DNA of 18,373 bases from JANXVV01 sp038230975 (GTDB taxonomy: Bacteria; Planctomycetota; Phycisphaerae; Tepidisphaerales; Tepidisphaeraceae), in the NCBI GenBank assembly GCA_038230975.1, contig JBBRMF010000085.1, positions 1 through 18,373 of the forward strand, in the 5' to 3' direction. The notes under the pieces were generated by a model. The model was not told the origin of the DNA. It saw only the letters and a list, made by a program, of their open reading frames with translations, and did no database searches. Each line of letters starts with the position of its first letter. Within the stretch, counting starts at the first letter, position 1. Positions 1-7,182 of this stretch are shown here, in pieces. A program made the translations under genes and the position numbers.

Positions 1-1932
1 GCCGCTGTTCTGGGCAACCGGGCGCTCCATGCCGGTGCTGATGACCGGAGGATCCACGCGGAGCAAGGGCACCGCCTGGCGTTGCATGTTTGAACCCATC
101 AATGCGCGGTTCGCATCGTCGTGTTCAAGGAAGGGAATCAGAGCGGCAGAGACGGAAACCGTCTGACGAGGGCTGATGTCGATGTACTCGACTTCCTTGC
201 TCGCTACCGTCGCCAGATCACCTTGTACGCGGGCCAGAACACTGCCTTTGCGCAGATGTCCATCTTTCTCGACGACATCCGGCGGTGCCAGGATCGTCTT
301 CATTTCCTCATCGGCGCGAAGATACTTATGCGCGCCGTTGACCTTGCCTTCTTTCACCACGCGATAAGGCGTGATGAGGAATCCATATTCATCGATATCC
401 GAATAGATCGACAAGGATGCGATCAAACCGATGTTTGTACCTTCAGGCGTTTCGATCGGACAGATTCGACCGTAGTGCGAAATATGCACGTCGCGAACTT
501 CGAAGCCGGCTCGCTTGCGGTTCAATCCACCTGGCCCGAGTGCGGACAACCGGCGCTCGTGCGTCAGCTGTGACAGCGGGTTGGTCTGATCGACAACCTG
601 AGACAGTTCACCGCGACCGAAGAAGAAGTCGATCGAGCTGCTGATGCTTTTGCTGTTCACGAGCTCAGCGATGCGGCCCATTTCGTTCGGATCTTTCAAG
701 CTCATGCGCTCTTGTACGGTGCGACGCAGCTTGAGGAAGCCCTTGCGGAGTTCTTCGGCAGCCAACTCGTCGATCGTCCGCAGGCGGCGGTTGCCCAGGT
801 GATCGATATCGTCGATATAACCTTCACCGCTGCGCAACTTGAACATGTACTTCAAGCTGTTGACCAGATCCTCACTGCGGAGGGTCATTGCGGTCTCGGG
901 GACGTTCTGGTCGAACTTACGATTGATGCGGAAACGACCGACGCGACCGAGACGATACCGATTTTCGTCAAAGAATTTTTCATGGAAGAGCGTACGCGCC
1001 TTGTCTTCCTGCGGCGGATTGCCGGGACGCAGGCGGGCGTAGATCTTCAACAGTGCGTTGACATGGCTTTCGGAATTGTCTTCTGCAAGCGTGTTGAGAA
1101 TCAGCGGATCGCTGACCTTGGTCACGCAGGAGATTGATTTGAGGCTGCTGGCCTGAATTTTGTGAAGCGCTTCGCCGATTTGAGCACCGGCCTTTACAAG
1201 CTCTTCACCGGTCTCGGCGTCAATAATGGCGGTGGCGGCGTAGAACGTATTGAGGACGTCCTTCACCTTGATATTTTCGATGCCGTAGAATTCTTTAATG
1301 ATCGCTTCGGTCGTGCCGTATTTTTCATCGAGAGCGCGAAGGAATGTCGTCGCCGGGATTTTGCTGGATTGATCGATGCGGACGGCGAGCGCGTCTTTTT
1401 TGGTGACCGAGCATTCGATCCACGACCCGCGCTCCGGGATCACACGACAGCCGTGCAACGGGCGATCGCCTTCTTGTTGTTCGACGAGGAAGTCAACACC
1501 GGGCGAGCGATGCAACTGATTCACGATCACGCGCTCAGAGCCGTTGATGATGAATTCACCGCCGCCGATCATGATCGGAATCTCACCGAGGTAGATATCG
1601 TCTTCCTTGATTTCGTCTTTGTCCTTACGAACAAAGCGAACTCGGATGCGGAATGGCATGCCGAACGTCAACCGCAGCGCCCGACATTCATCGGTGGTAT
1701 ACCGAGCTTCGGAGAGGTCGTAGCTGATGTACTCCAGTCGAAGATTCCCATCGTAACTTTCGATGGGGAACACTTCGCGAAGCAGTGCTTCAAGACCTTC
1801 ACATTTTCGCTTGGCGACTTCAACTTCCTTTTGAAGGAAGCGTGTATACGCCTGGGTTTGGACGTTGATCAGATTTGGGATCGGCAGCGCATCGCCGCGC
1901 TTGCTGTAATCACGAGGTTCACGCTCTCGCAT
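1..1932 (-). CDS. rpoB: DNA-directed RNA polymerase subunit beta (5' half, runs off left edge)
   Basis: This is the N-terminal 644 codons of the RNA polymerase beta subunit, the catalytic-core partner of beta prime. The frame is open to base 1. The translation begins MREREPRDYSKRGD and contains classic RpoB blocks: EIPIMIGGGEFIINGSERV, the rifampicin region and the PIETPEGTNIGLI block, ending in GMERPVAQNSG. In the rifampicin cluster the positions equivalent to E. coli D516, H526 and S531 are D448, H458 and S463, all the drug-sensitive residues; positions 514/515 read Val-Val instead of Phe-Met. The ATG at 1932 has a good purine-rich SD (AAGGAAG) a few bases upstream. Unlike the usual rplJ-rplL-rpoB order, no ribosomal protein gene lies upstream. 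A promoter and a structured leader sit in the 310 bp before the gene. Confidence 0.98.
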   Translation of the reverse strand, partial: MREREPRDYSKRGDALPIPNLINVQTQAYTRFLQKEVEVAKRKCEGLEALLREVFPIESYDGNLRLEYISYDLSEARYTTDECRALRLTFGMPFRIRVRFVRKDKDEIKEDDIYLGEIPIMIGGGEFIINGSERVIVNQLHRSPGVDFLVEQQEGDRPLHGCRVIPERGSWIECSVTKKDALAVRIDQSSKIPATTFLRALDEKYGTTEAIIKEFYGIENIKVKDVLNTFYAATAIIDAETGEELVKAGAQIGEALHKIQASSLKSISCVTKVSDPLILNTLAEDNSESHVNALLKIYARLRPGNPPQEDKARTLFHEKFFDENRYRLGRVGRFRINRKFDQNVPETAMTLRSEDLVNSLKYMFKLRSGEGYIDDIDHLGNRRLRTIDELAAEELRKGFLKLRRTVQERMSLKDPNEMGRIAELVNSKSISSSIDFFFGRGELSQVVDQTNPLSQLTHERRLSALGPGGLNRKRAGFEVRDVHISHYGRICPIETPEGTNIGLIASLSIYSDIDEYGFLITPYRVVKEGKVNGAHKYLRADEEMKTILAPPDVVEKDGHLRKGSVLARVQGDLATVASKEVEYIDISPRQTVSVSAALIPFLEHDDANRALMGSNMQRQAVPLLRVDPPVISTGMERPVAQNSG

Positions 1933-2028
1933 CAGTCTTCCTTGTCCGGAGGGTAGGACCACCGCTAGACGACCGGTTCGACCGATCGCCCACACGGCGA
2001 AATGCCGCAGTTCTTACCAAAAGTCGAT

Positions 2029-2063
2029 AAAAAGAGCCGCCTTACTATCGTTAAGCGGCTTTT
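2029..2063 (-). terminator. Terminator-like hairpin (possible attenuator) in the rpoB leader
   Basis: Read on the minus strand, AGCCGC pairs with GCGGCT, extended by TTA/TAA around a one-base bulge and a 7-nt loop, and is followed by C and five Ts. This has the form of an intrinsic terminator. It lies about 100 nt before the rpoB start and inside its predicted transcript, so it may attenuate rpoB or mark an RNA processing site. The plus strand also ends in four Ts, so it could work in both directions. The structure is seen directly; the role is inferred. Confidence 0.6.
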
Positions 2064-2066
2064 AAA

Positions 2067-2096
2067 CCGGGCACAGATCAAATCTTGCGTGCCCGG
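2067..2096 (-). promoter_or_regulatory. Stable hairpin in the rpoB leader
   Basis: A perfect 8-bp inverted repeat (CCGGGCAC / GTGCCCGG) encloses a second 4-bp stem (AGAT / ATCT) with a 3-nt loop and a 3-nt bulge. It sits just upstream, in rpoB transcription order, of the terminator-like hairpin. I recognise no known riboswitch or protein-binding leader. Confidence 0.5.
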
Positions 2097-2116
2097 ACTA
2101 CAATCAGAATTTCGTA

Positions 2117-2144
2117 ACGTTACCTATCTATCACAGTTCGTCAA
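2117..2144 (-). promoter_or_regulatory. Possible secondary rpoB promoter
   Basis: Minus-strand TTGACG at 2139-2144 and TAACGT at 2117-2122 are separated by 16 nt. The -10 box is weak. It would give a shorter leader that skips the first hairpin. Low confidence. Confidence 0.25.
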
Positions 2145-2164
2145 GCGCAAAAACAGAACCAGAA

Positions 2165-2189
2165 CCCCCTTGCTCCTCAAGAGCGGGGG
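2165..2189 (-). promoter_or_regulatory. Hairpin near the 5' end of the rpoB leader
   Basis: On the minus strand CCCCCGCTC pairs with GAGC and GGGGG, with two unpaired As, around a small loop. It is the first of three stem-loops between the predicted transcription start (about 2240) and the rpoB ATG. A T-rich stretch follows some 15 nt later, too far away for a classic terminator. Confidence 0.4.
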
Positions 2190-2246
2190 ATAAACCGGGT
2201 CTTTGTCGGAAATTATTTTTGCATCTTAGCCAAAATGGACTTGATA

Positions 2247-2275
2247 AGTGTAGCCATAGTCAATATCGCTGTCAA
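2247..2275 (-). promoter_or_regulatory. Sigma70-type promoter for rpoB
   Basis: Minus-strand consensus -35 TTGACA (2270-2275) and -10 TACACT (2247-2252) are separated by exactly 17 nt. Transcription would start near 2240 and give a leader of about 310 nt. No other minus-strand gene lies between this site and rpoB, so rpoB appears to be transcribed from its own promoter rather than from a ribosomal-protein operon. Confidence 0.65.
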
Positions 2276-2341
2276 ATGTATTGTTGGACTTGAACAGGTA
2301 TATTTATGAAATGGATAATAGCTCACGCGAGCGAAAAACCG

Positions 2342-2790
2342 TTACGCGAAATGCGAAACCAGGACCTTCAAGTTTCGGTGGGCTCGGCGGCGTGTTGGCT
2401 GGTGCATTAATCGGTGGGTGAGTACGCCCACCCATCGGCCCAGCCGCGCCATCAGGATGTCGTGGTTCACCTTGTCGAAGAACTTTTCGAGGTCGACTCC
2501 CCAAGCGGAGGCGGAGCCTCCATGATGGCCGCAGGTCGAATGACCTCCTTGCCGCTGGCGTCGGGGATCGGCTGCGCCGGGGTAAGCCTTGCGGGCATCT
2601 CCCAGTCGATCCGCCCGGACCATCGTTGTGGATCTCTGTATCCGGATTCTGTTCGTCGGGTCTGAACTGTCGTCATGGGCTTCCTTTTGATTCTGCCTCA
2701 CAGCCGACACCCTTGCTTAGACGAACGGTTCCGCTCGTTACGGCCCGTAGAGGACTTTCACCTTCTGAACACTCAACATGCGTGGCGCAC
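2342..2790 (-). mobile_element. Degenerate group II (IIC-like) intron remnant
   Basis: On the minus strand the element starts at 2790 with GTGCGCC and a nearby GCATG, matching the GUGYG 5' end of bacterial group II introns. Domain I-like blocks follow: GGTGAAAGTCCT, GCAAGGGTGTC and a GGAAGC block, then GACGAACAGAATCCGGATA. A short piece of intron reverse transcriptase comes next, and the sequence then becomes unrecognisable. I find no domain V/VI, maturase or intact RT, so the element is a dead, internally and 3'-deleted relic; its 3' limit is approximate. Its 5' end lies 5 bases beyond a strong terminator hairpin (2795-2821), the usual target of class IIC introns. Confidence 0.75.
2405..2503 (-). 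pseudogene. Group II intron reverse transcriptase fragment
   Basis: Minus-strand translation around 2429-2503 gives WGVDLEKFFDKVNHDILM followed by ARLGRWV. This is the first palm block of group II intron reverse transcriptases (consensus VDIDLEKFFDRVNHD), including the first catalytic Asp. The upstream finger region and everything downstream, including the YADD block and maturase domain, are missing. The frame runs into unrelated sequence and stops at 2342. It is a coding remnant of the intron relic, not a functional gene. Confidence 0.75.
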
Positions 2791-2794
2791 AAAG

Positions 2795-2821
2795 AGGGCG
2801 GCCCGTAAAACGGGCCGCCCT
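2795..2821 (-). terminator. Strong intrinsic terminator of the sedolisin gene
   Basis: A 12-bp perfect stem (AGGGCGGCCCGT / ACGGGCCGCCCT) with a 3-nt loop lies 37 nt after the protease stop codon. On the minus strand it is followed by CTTT, then by the first bases of the intron relic, so any original T-tract may have been cut off by the insertion. Confidence 0.75.
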
Positions 2822-2858
2822 TCGATGTTGAATAATGGTTTTCTCGATTGGGCTATCT

Positions 2859-4856
2859 TTAAATACTCGAGAACGTCCCTTCAAACACGTTTGCGGTGCC
2901 TTGGAACACCCGGTTGCCGTCAGCATCGATGGTAAAGATCTGACCGTTCTTGACTTTGCTCTTTTTGCCAGACCCAGTCACGTGGCCAGTAACGGCTACG
3001 TTAACAACGACTTGTCGCGTCGTTACGACTCCACCGGTATTACTCGTTACATTCGCAGTGAACGTTCCCGTTCCATAAATACTGCCATCATCAATGTTGC
3101 GGGTGATGTTCGGAAGGCTCAGAACGCCCGTTACGAATGAGCTGGCTGAAACAAGATTGAGACTCAATCCGACATTTTCGGGTCCGATTGTGGCAATCGC
3201 ACCTTTGCTTCGGAATGCAATCACCGCATTTCCGTTCAATGGCTGTGCAATACTCAAGATCAGCTGTCCCTTTGCGGTGACGTTGATTTTCTGACTCGCC
3301 ACCACCCCGGCTAACGCCGGCAATAGGAAGTTGGCATCCGGAGCGCCTAAGCCGCTGGCCAGATCGTACCCTTTATAGGCCTGATGCCCCGGGCCATGGC
3401 GGGCGGCATTGTTCCCGACAGTAATATCCGTGAAATTCAATGTAGGTGCTTGACTGAACGCATCATAAAGACGCTGGTTCAAATTCTGGCCCAAGGGATC
3501 CTGACCGAGGGATTCTCGCATTTCATTCGCATCGGCAATCATGCCCGCAAACAAAGGAGCGCCGATGCTAGTTCCGGTGACGTTTGCCCAGGGTCGGGTA
3601 ACTTTAGTGACATACGCATTATCTTTACTTTCGGAGAAATGGCGATTATCCATTCCTTCACGGCTGGGGATCGGGTCGAAGTAAACGGACAGCCCGCTTG
3701 CCCGCGCAATGGCTACGAGGCTTACGTCCGGTACGAGTCGACCAGTCGACGTATTTTTAAGCGCCTTGCTTTTGTTCGACAATAGCTGCTGGAAGGCTGG
3801 GCGCGGCTCCACCTGGCTTTCACCACCACCGCTATAGAGCCACGCTGTTTCGCTTTGTCGCACGCCTGCGACGTCTGTACGGAGCACGGTTCCACCAATT
3901 GCCGTGACCGCCGGAGACGTCGCAGGCATTGAACGCGCACCGGCGTTGTCGCCCGAGGGAGCAATGAAAGAGATATTCTTTGCCAGCGGCTCATTAAAAA
4001 GTGCATCGTATTGCGCAACGGTTGCCGGATCTTCCGACGCGCTCGCCACGCTCATAGAGACCACTCCGCCACCATTTGGATTCAATGGGTCGGGCGTAGT
4101 AGGATTCAGAATGTCAATGGCTTTCTGAATACCGAGTTGAAGATCGGCAGGCTGAACCACTCCGCCGACGCTATTCACTTCCACCAGATAAATAATCGCC
4201 GCCGGTGCCATCGCACTGGCCCATTCGACTGCCATTGCCGTTTCAACGGCACCTATATAGTCCGTCGTCGCAAGGACACCGTCGCCGTAGGGATTCGTTC
4301 CAAAGGGTGCGACGGTCGCTGTCGTGAGGGGCTCGGCCGCGACGATGCTCTGTAGCGCCCCACCCTTTTCATAAAAAAGCTGTGCGCCGCCCGCATTAAT
4401 TACTGGTGGATACATATCGTTAAAAGCGGAAAGATTGCCATAGAAGCCTTCAAGTCCCGGCGAAGCCGCACCAATGATTACAATAGCCTGATGGGCACCG
4501 GTGTTTGTGTACAGCGGGAAGGTAGGATTGTACGCATCCAGCGCATTCAAATTATAAGTTTGTCGAATCTGTTCCGGGGTAAACCCCGGCGGTTTGACAA
4601 ACCCGAGAATTGGGGTGGGGAACGCCGCAAATCTTTCTTGCGTTGAACCTGCCGGAGACCAGACGGGGGTCGAATTCACATGCTTCTTTGAAGTGTGACG
4701 CACTGAGTTCGATGCGGGCACGCCCATATGACTCACTGAATGCGTGGATCCGGAGAGGAGCACCCGGCCTTCAAGTGCCTCAATAACCGATCTGGTGGCT
4801 TGATCCAACCGACGTGCGGTTGCTTTACGACTTCGAGCCAAAAATCCGAATAGCAT
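2859..4856 (-). CDS. Secreted sedolisin-family (S53) protease homologue, catalytic Asp replaced by Ala
   Basis: Sedolisins are secreted acid serine-carboxyl peptidases with a Ser-Glu-Asp triad. Numbering from the ATG at 4856 (665 aa), residues 28-35 read LEGRVLLS, the planctomycete export motif. The peptidase domain spans about 90-520. The nucleophile is in GTSIGAP (S430), the oxyanion Asp in SGDN (D303), and the C-terminal calcium site in FTDITVGNN (D477) and GYDLASGLG. The helix with the acidic pair reads ETAMAVEW: Glu205 is present, but the position four residues on, normally Asp (ExxLDxE), is Ala209. The protein may therefore be inactive or altered. The C-terminal 140 residues look like beta-sandwich. 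An ATG at 4895 adds 13 residues but lacks an SD; the 4856 start has GGAG 8 nt upstream. Confidence 0.9.
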   Translation of the reverse strand: MLFGFLARSRKATARRLDQATRSVIEALEGRVLLSGSTHSVSHMGVPASNSVRHTSKKHVNSTPVWSPAGSTQERFAAFPTPILGFVKPPGFTPEQIRQTYNLNALDAYNPTFPLYTNTGAHQAIVIIGAASPGLEGFYGNLSAFNDMYPPVINAGGAQLFYEKGGALQSIVAAEPLTTATVAPFGTNPYGDGVLATTDYIGAVETAMAVEWASAMAPAAIIYLVEVNSVGGVVQPADLQLGIQKAIDILNPTTPDPLNPNGGGVVSMSVASASEDPATVAQYDALFNEPLAKNISFIAPSGDNAGARSMPATSPAVTAIGGTVLRTDVAGVRQSETAWLYSGGGESQVEPRPAFQQLLSNKSKALKNTSTGRLVPDVSLVAIARASGLSVYFDPIPSREGMDNRHFSESKDNAYVTKVTRPWANVTGTSIGAPLFAGMIADANEMRESLGQDPLGQNLNQRLYDAFSQAPTLNFTDITVGNNAARHGPGHQAYKGYDLASGLGAPDANFLLPALAGVVASQKINVTAKGQLILSIAQPLNGNAVIAFRSKGAIATIGPENVGLSLNLVSASSFVTGVLSLPNITRNIDDGSIYGTGTFTANVTSNTGGVVTTRQVVVNVAVTGHVTGSGKKSKVKNGQIFTIDADGNRVFQGTANVFEGTFSSI

Positions 4857-5191
4857 AGGGGTAACTCCAGTTAGGTCTGCATCCTTAAAACGCATTAGAA
4901 CCGATACATATTTCGGTGGAGCAGAGATTTCCCTGCGTCACTCGGTTCATCTGATTACAATCGGCGCGCACGCAATAGTGTCGGCTAAAAACCGCCAAGG
5001 AAAGAAAGCGGACCCGCGCTGCAGGACGAATGCATGAAACGGCTGGCACTAACATCTACCAACGCCGCGATCAACGAGGAAAATAGACGTAATTCAAGGC
5101 AAAGTCAATAGAAATCGATTTCAACGACAATGATTGTGCGGTCAAACCAGAGCTTGCTTAGCCCTTTGAAAACTTACCTCGTCACGCAGTT
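4857..5191. other. Intergenic region upstream of the sedolisin gene
   Basis: This 335-bp stretch carries no convincing gene on either strand. It holds the promoter at 5080-5108 and a leader of about 215 nt. I see no terminator-like hairpin behind the unknown secreted protein that ends at 5192. Confidence 0.5.
5080..5108 (-). promoter_or_regulatory. Sigma70-type promoter for the sedolisin gene
   Basis: Minus-strand TTGACT (5103-5108) and TATTTT (5080-5085) with a 17-nt spacer. Predicted transcription start is near 5073. It lies in the only sizeable gap upstream of the protease homologue. Confidence 0.55.
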
Positions 5192-6535
5192 CTAAGGCAG
5201 TGGAAGATCGCGAAATTCAAACGGAACCTGTAGTTCTCGAAGTTCCGCAGGAACTTCCCATAGAAGGCTGACGGGGGGTCCGACCGGACCCCCACCACCG
5301 TTGGGCATATTGTTGGGGTTCTCAAAATGAAGCGTCAGGCTACACTGCTGCTCCTCGTCGACCGTTGCAGTGACGCCTGAAAAGTAGATCTGCAATCCAT
5401 TGGAGTCGACCAGGCGAACCATTTCTCGCGGATTCTTCCACTGTTTCCATTTCGCGTCGTTCAGTCCGTTCCGGAACAATGAAACTTGCACTTCATATCC
5501 CCCTTTGACCTTTTGGGCTGAGCGAATGTTCAATCGGCGGCCGCATACGGTCTGCTCCAGGTCGGAAACATTCAGAATTCTTGGGACATTCAGGGTTTCG
5601 ATTTTAGCAGGCATCAATAGATGAATGGTTCCTTTCAACCGCGCGATTTTGAGCCCGCTATTGGCCGGACGCAGTAGATCGACCTCGGTTTCCCAAACGC
5701 GTGTGTTGTCGCCAATGGGTGAAAACGGGGGATCTTCTGCATCATCGGACAACAGCGACTGATTCTTTTCATCGACTACCGATTCGATGCTCATCGAGCA
5801 GCCTTCGGTAATGATTCGCATTTTAGGTTCAGAAAGCACATTGAGCGATAACGCGCACGTAACCTCCGGCGATTGTGGACGGGCAAATTCGACGGTTCGG
5901 GTTTGCACTATTCGTACCGCCTGAACCAGAAGCGGACCGACCGATACCGCCGGGGTGGTGGCCCACTTGCCATCTACGGCCTCGATCAATTTGAACCGGC
6001 CATTGTCACTGAAATCAGGTTCAACCCCTGCCTGCCTGCTGATTTGTCGCATGACTTCCCAGAACGATACGGAATCTGCGTTGATCGTGATTCTTGGAGA
6101 GGGTTTTCCTTTCCAGAGTTCCGGCGGGTCAAGAATAATCTCCTGATGCAATTGGCGAGCGAGTGCCGCGAAGGCCTCGGGAGCCGGCGTTTCGTTAAGA
6201 TGCAACGTGATCCGTGTTGGCCCGATTCGGCGTTCTTCGGCAATGAGGCTGAGCGCCGCCTGGGCGCGGGCGGCTACTTCTTCATCGTGCGTTTGGCGTA
6301 TCAGTTCTTGTAAGCGGGGTAGAACAGAATCAAACTGCAACCCAAGCTCGACGACGCGGTCTTGAGCGCGCTGGCGGTCGGCGCTGTTGTCACTGGAAAA
6401 CTGCTTGACCAGGGATTCAAATTCCGCAGTGATAGAAGCCGTTGTCGGGGCCGAGGCGGGTTGGGTCGGAGGACTGGCTGCGATCAGGGACAGAATCAAG
6501 GCACAAAACATTCCATTGGATAAGGTTCGACGCAT
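5192..6535 (-). CDS. Secreted protein of unknown function with a possible STN-like segment
   Basis: This is a 447-aa protein I do not recognise as a named family. It begins MRRTLSNGMFCALILSL, a signal peptide ending near residue 25. Residues 35-100 are helical and resemble a short armadillo/HEAT-type repeat stretch. Residues 108-185 (TRITLHLNETPAPEAF through ITINADSVSFWEVMRQI) resemble the short secretin/TonB N-terminal (STN) fold found in many planctomycete secreted proteins. The rest is beta-rich, with a Gly/Pro stretch near the C-terminus. The frame extends upstream to 6763, but the start at 6535 has GGAG five bases upstream and immediately precedes the signal peptide. It is divergent from the thioredoxin gene at 6645. 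It probably acts outside the cytoplasm; the role is unknown. Confidence 0.8.
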   Translation of the reverse strand: MRRTLSNGMFCALILSLIAASPPTQPASAPTTASITAEFESLVKQFSSDNSADRQRAQDRVVELGLQFDSVLPRLQELIRQTHDEEVAARAQAALSLIAEERRIGPTRITLHLNETPAPEAFAALARQLHQEIILDPPELWKGKPSPRITINADSVSFWEVMRQISRQAGVEPDFSDNGRFKLIEAVDGKWATTPAVSVGPLLVQAVRIVQTRTVEFARPQSPEVTCALSLNVLSEPKMRIITEGCSMSIESVVDEKNQSLLSDDAEDPPFSPIGDNTRVWETEVDLLRPANSGLKIARLKGTIHLLMPAKIETLNVPRILNVSDLEQTVCGRRLNIRSAQKVKGGYEVQVSLFRNGLNDAKWKQWKNPREMVRLVDSNGLQIYFSGVTATVDEEQQCSLTLHFENPNNMPNGGGGPVGPPVSLLWEVPAELRELQVPFEFRDLPLP

Positions 6536-6644
6536 ACAATCTCCAGTGATCGTTTGTATTCCATCAACACCGATTCCGCCATAGGATGAGCAACCGAAGC
6601 TCACCGGTTCAAGCCTTTGTGATCGAGCGCGATGGAGATGTCTT

Positions 6645-7070
6645 ATGAGTTCATCAATGCGTCCAGTATTTGTTGTCGGTGGGTTGGCATTGGCGGTTGC
6701 GTTGATCGTAGGCGTGTCGGAGTGGCGGACGGCGCATGCAATCGAGATTATCCCTTGGCGCAAGGATCTTGAATCGGCGCGGATTGAGGCCGCTCAATCG
6801 CATCATCCCGTATTCGCTTATTTTACCGCCGTCTGGTGTCCGCCTTGCCAGCAGATGAAGAAGACGACTTGGGCCGATAATACAGTGAAGGCACAAATGG
6901 AGAAGTTCGTGCCGGTAAAGATCGATGTGGACGCTCACCCGGAGTTGACGGAAAAATATGGCGTCAACGCGATGCCCACGTTCGTCATTATTTCTGAACA
7001 AGGCGAGGTTTTACGCCACCGAACCGGGTTGATGATGCCCGAAGAGATGCTCCGATGGCTGGAGAATTAG
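6645..7070 (+). CDS. Membrane-anchored or exported thioredoxin-fold protein
   Basis: A 141-aa thioredoxin-like protein likely to act outside the cytoplasmic membrane in disulfide reduction or exchange. Residues 7-25 form a hydrophobic signal or anchor segment, with a possible cleavage site at AHA (30-32). The redox motif is WCPPC (C65, C68) and the cis-proline loop is AMPTF (P111). WCPPC is typical of DsbD C-terminal and thioredoxin_7-type domains rather than classic thioredoxin (WCGPC). The start is supported by GGAG seven bases upstream. It is divergent from the unknown secreted protein, with 109 bp between them. The partner protein cannot be named from the sequence. Confidence 0.92.
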   Translation: MSSSMRPVFVVGGLALAVALIVGVSEWRTAHAIEIIPWRKDLESARIEAAQSHHPVFAYFTAVWCPPCQQMKKTTWADNTVKAQMEKFVPVKIDVDAHPELTEKYGVNAMPTFVIISEQGEVLRHRTGLMMPEEMLRWLEN

Positions 7071-7182
7071 ACGAAGTAATTCAGAGGGTTCGTCCGAAAC
7101 AACCTATGTCAGAATCCCGATAATCATTGTTCCGGGAAAGAACTCCCGGCATCGTTCGTGAATTGATGGAGTTGAATTTCTG

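Noticed and set aside
121..1956. Plus-strand open frames across the left edge (for example 121-573, 712-1137, 1162-1956)
   Set aside because: They lie antisense to rpoB, whose minus-strand frame is open throughout and matches RpoB block for block.
2467..2676. Minus-strand frame starting MTTVQTRRTESGYRD
   Set aside because: This stretch aligns with domain I of the group II intron RNA; the apparent protein is ribozyme sequence read as codons.
7131..7150. CCGGGA / TCCCGG hairpin behind the thioredoxin-fold gene
   Set aside because: Only 6 bp and no following T-tract, so not called a terminator.
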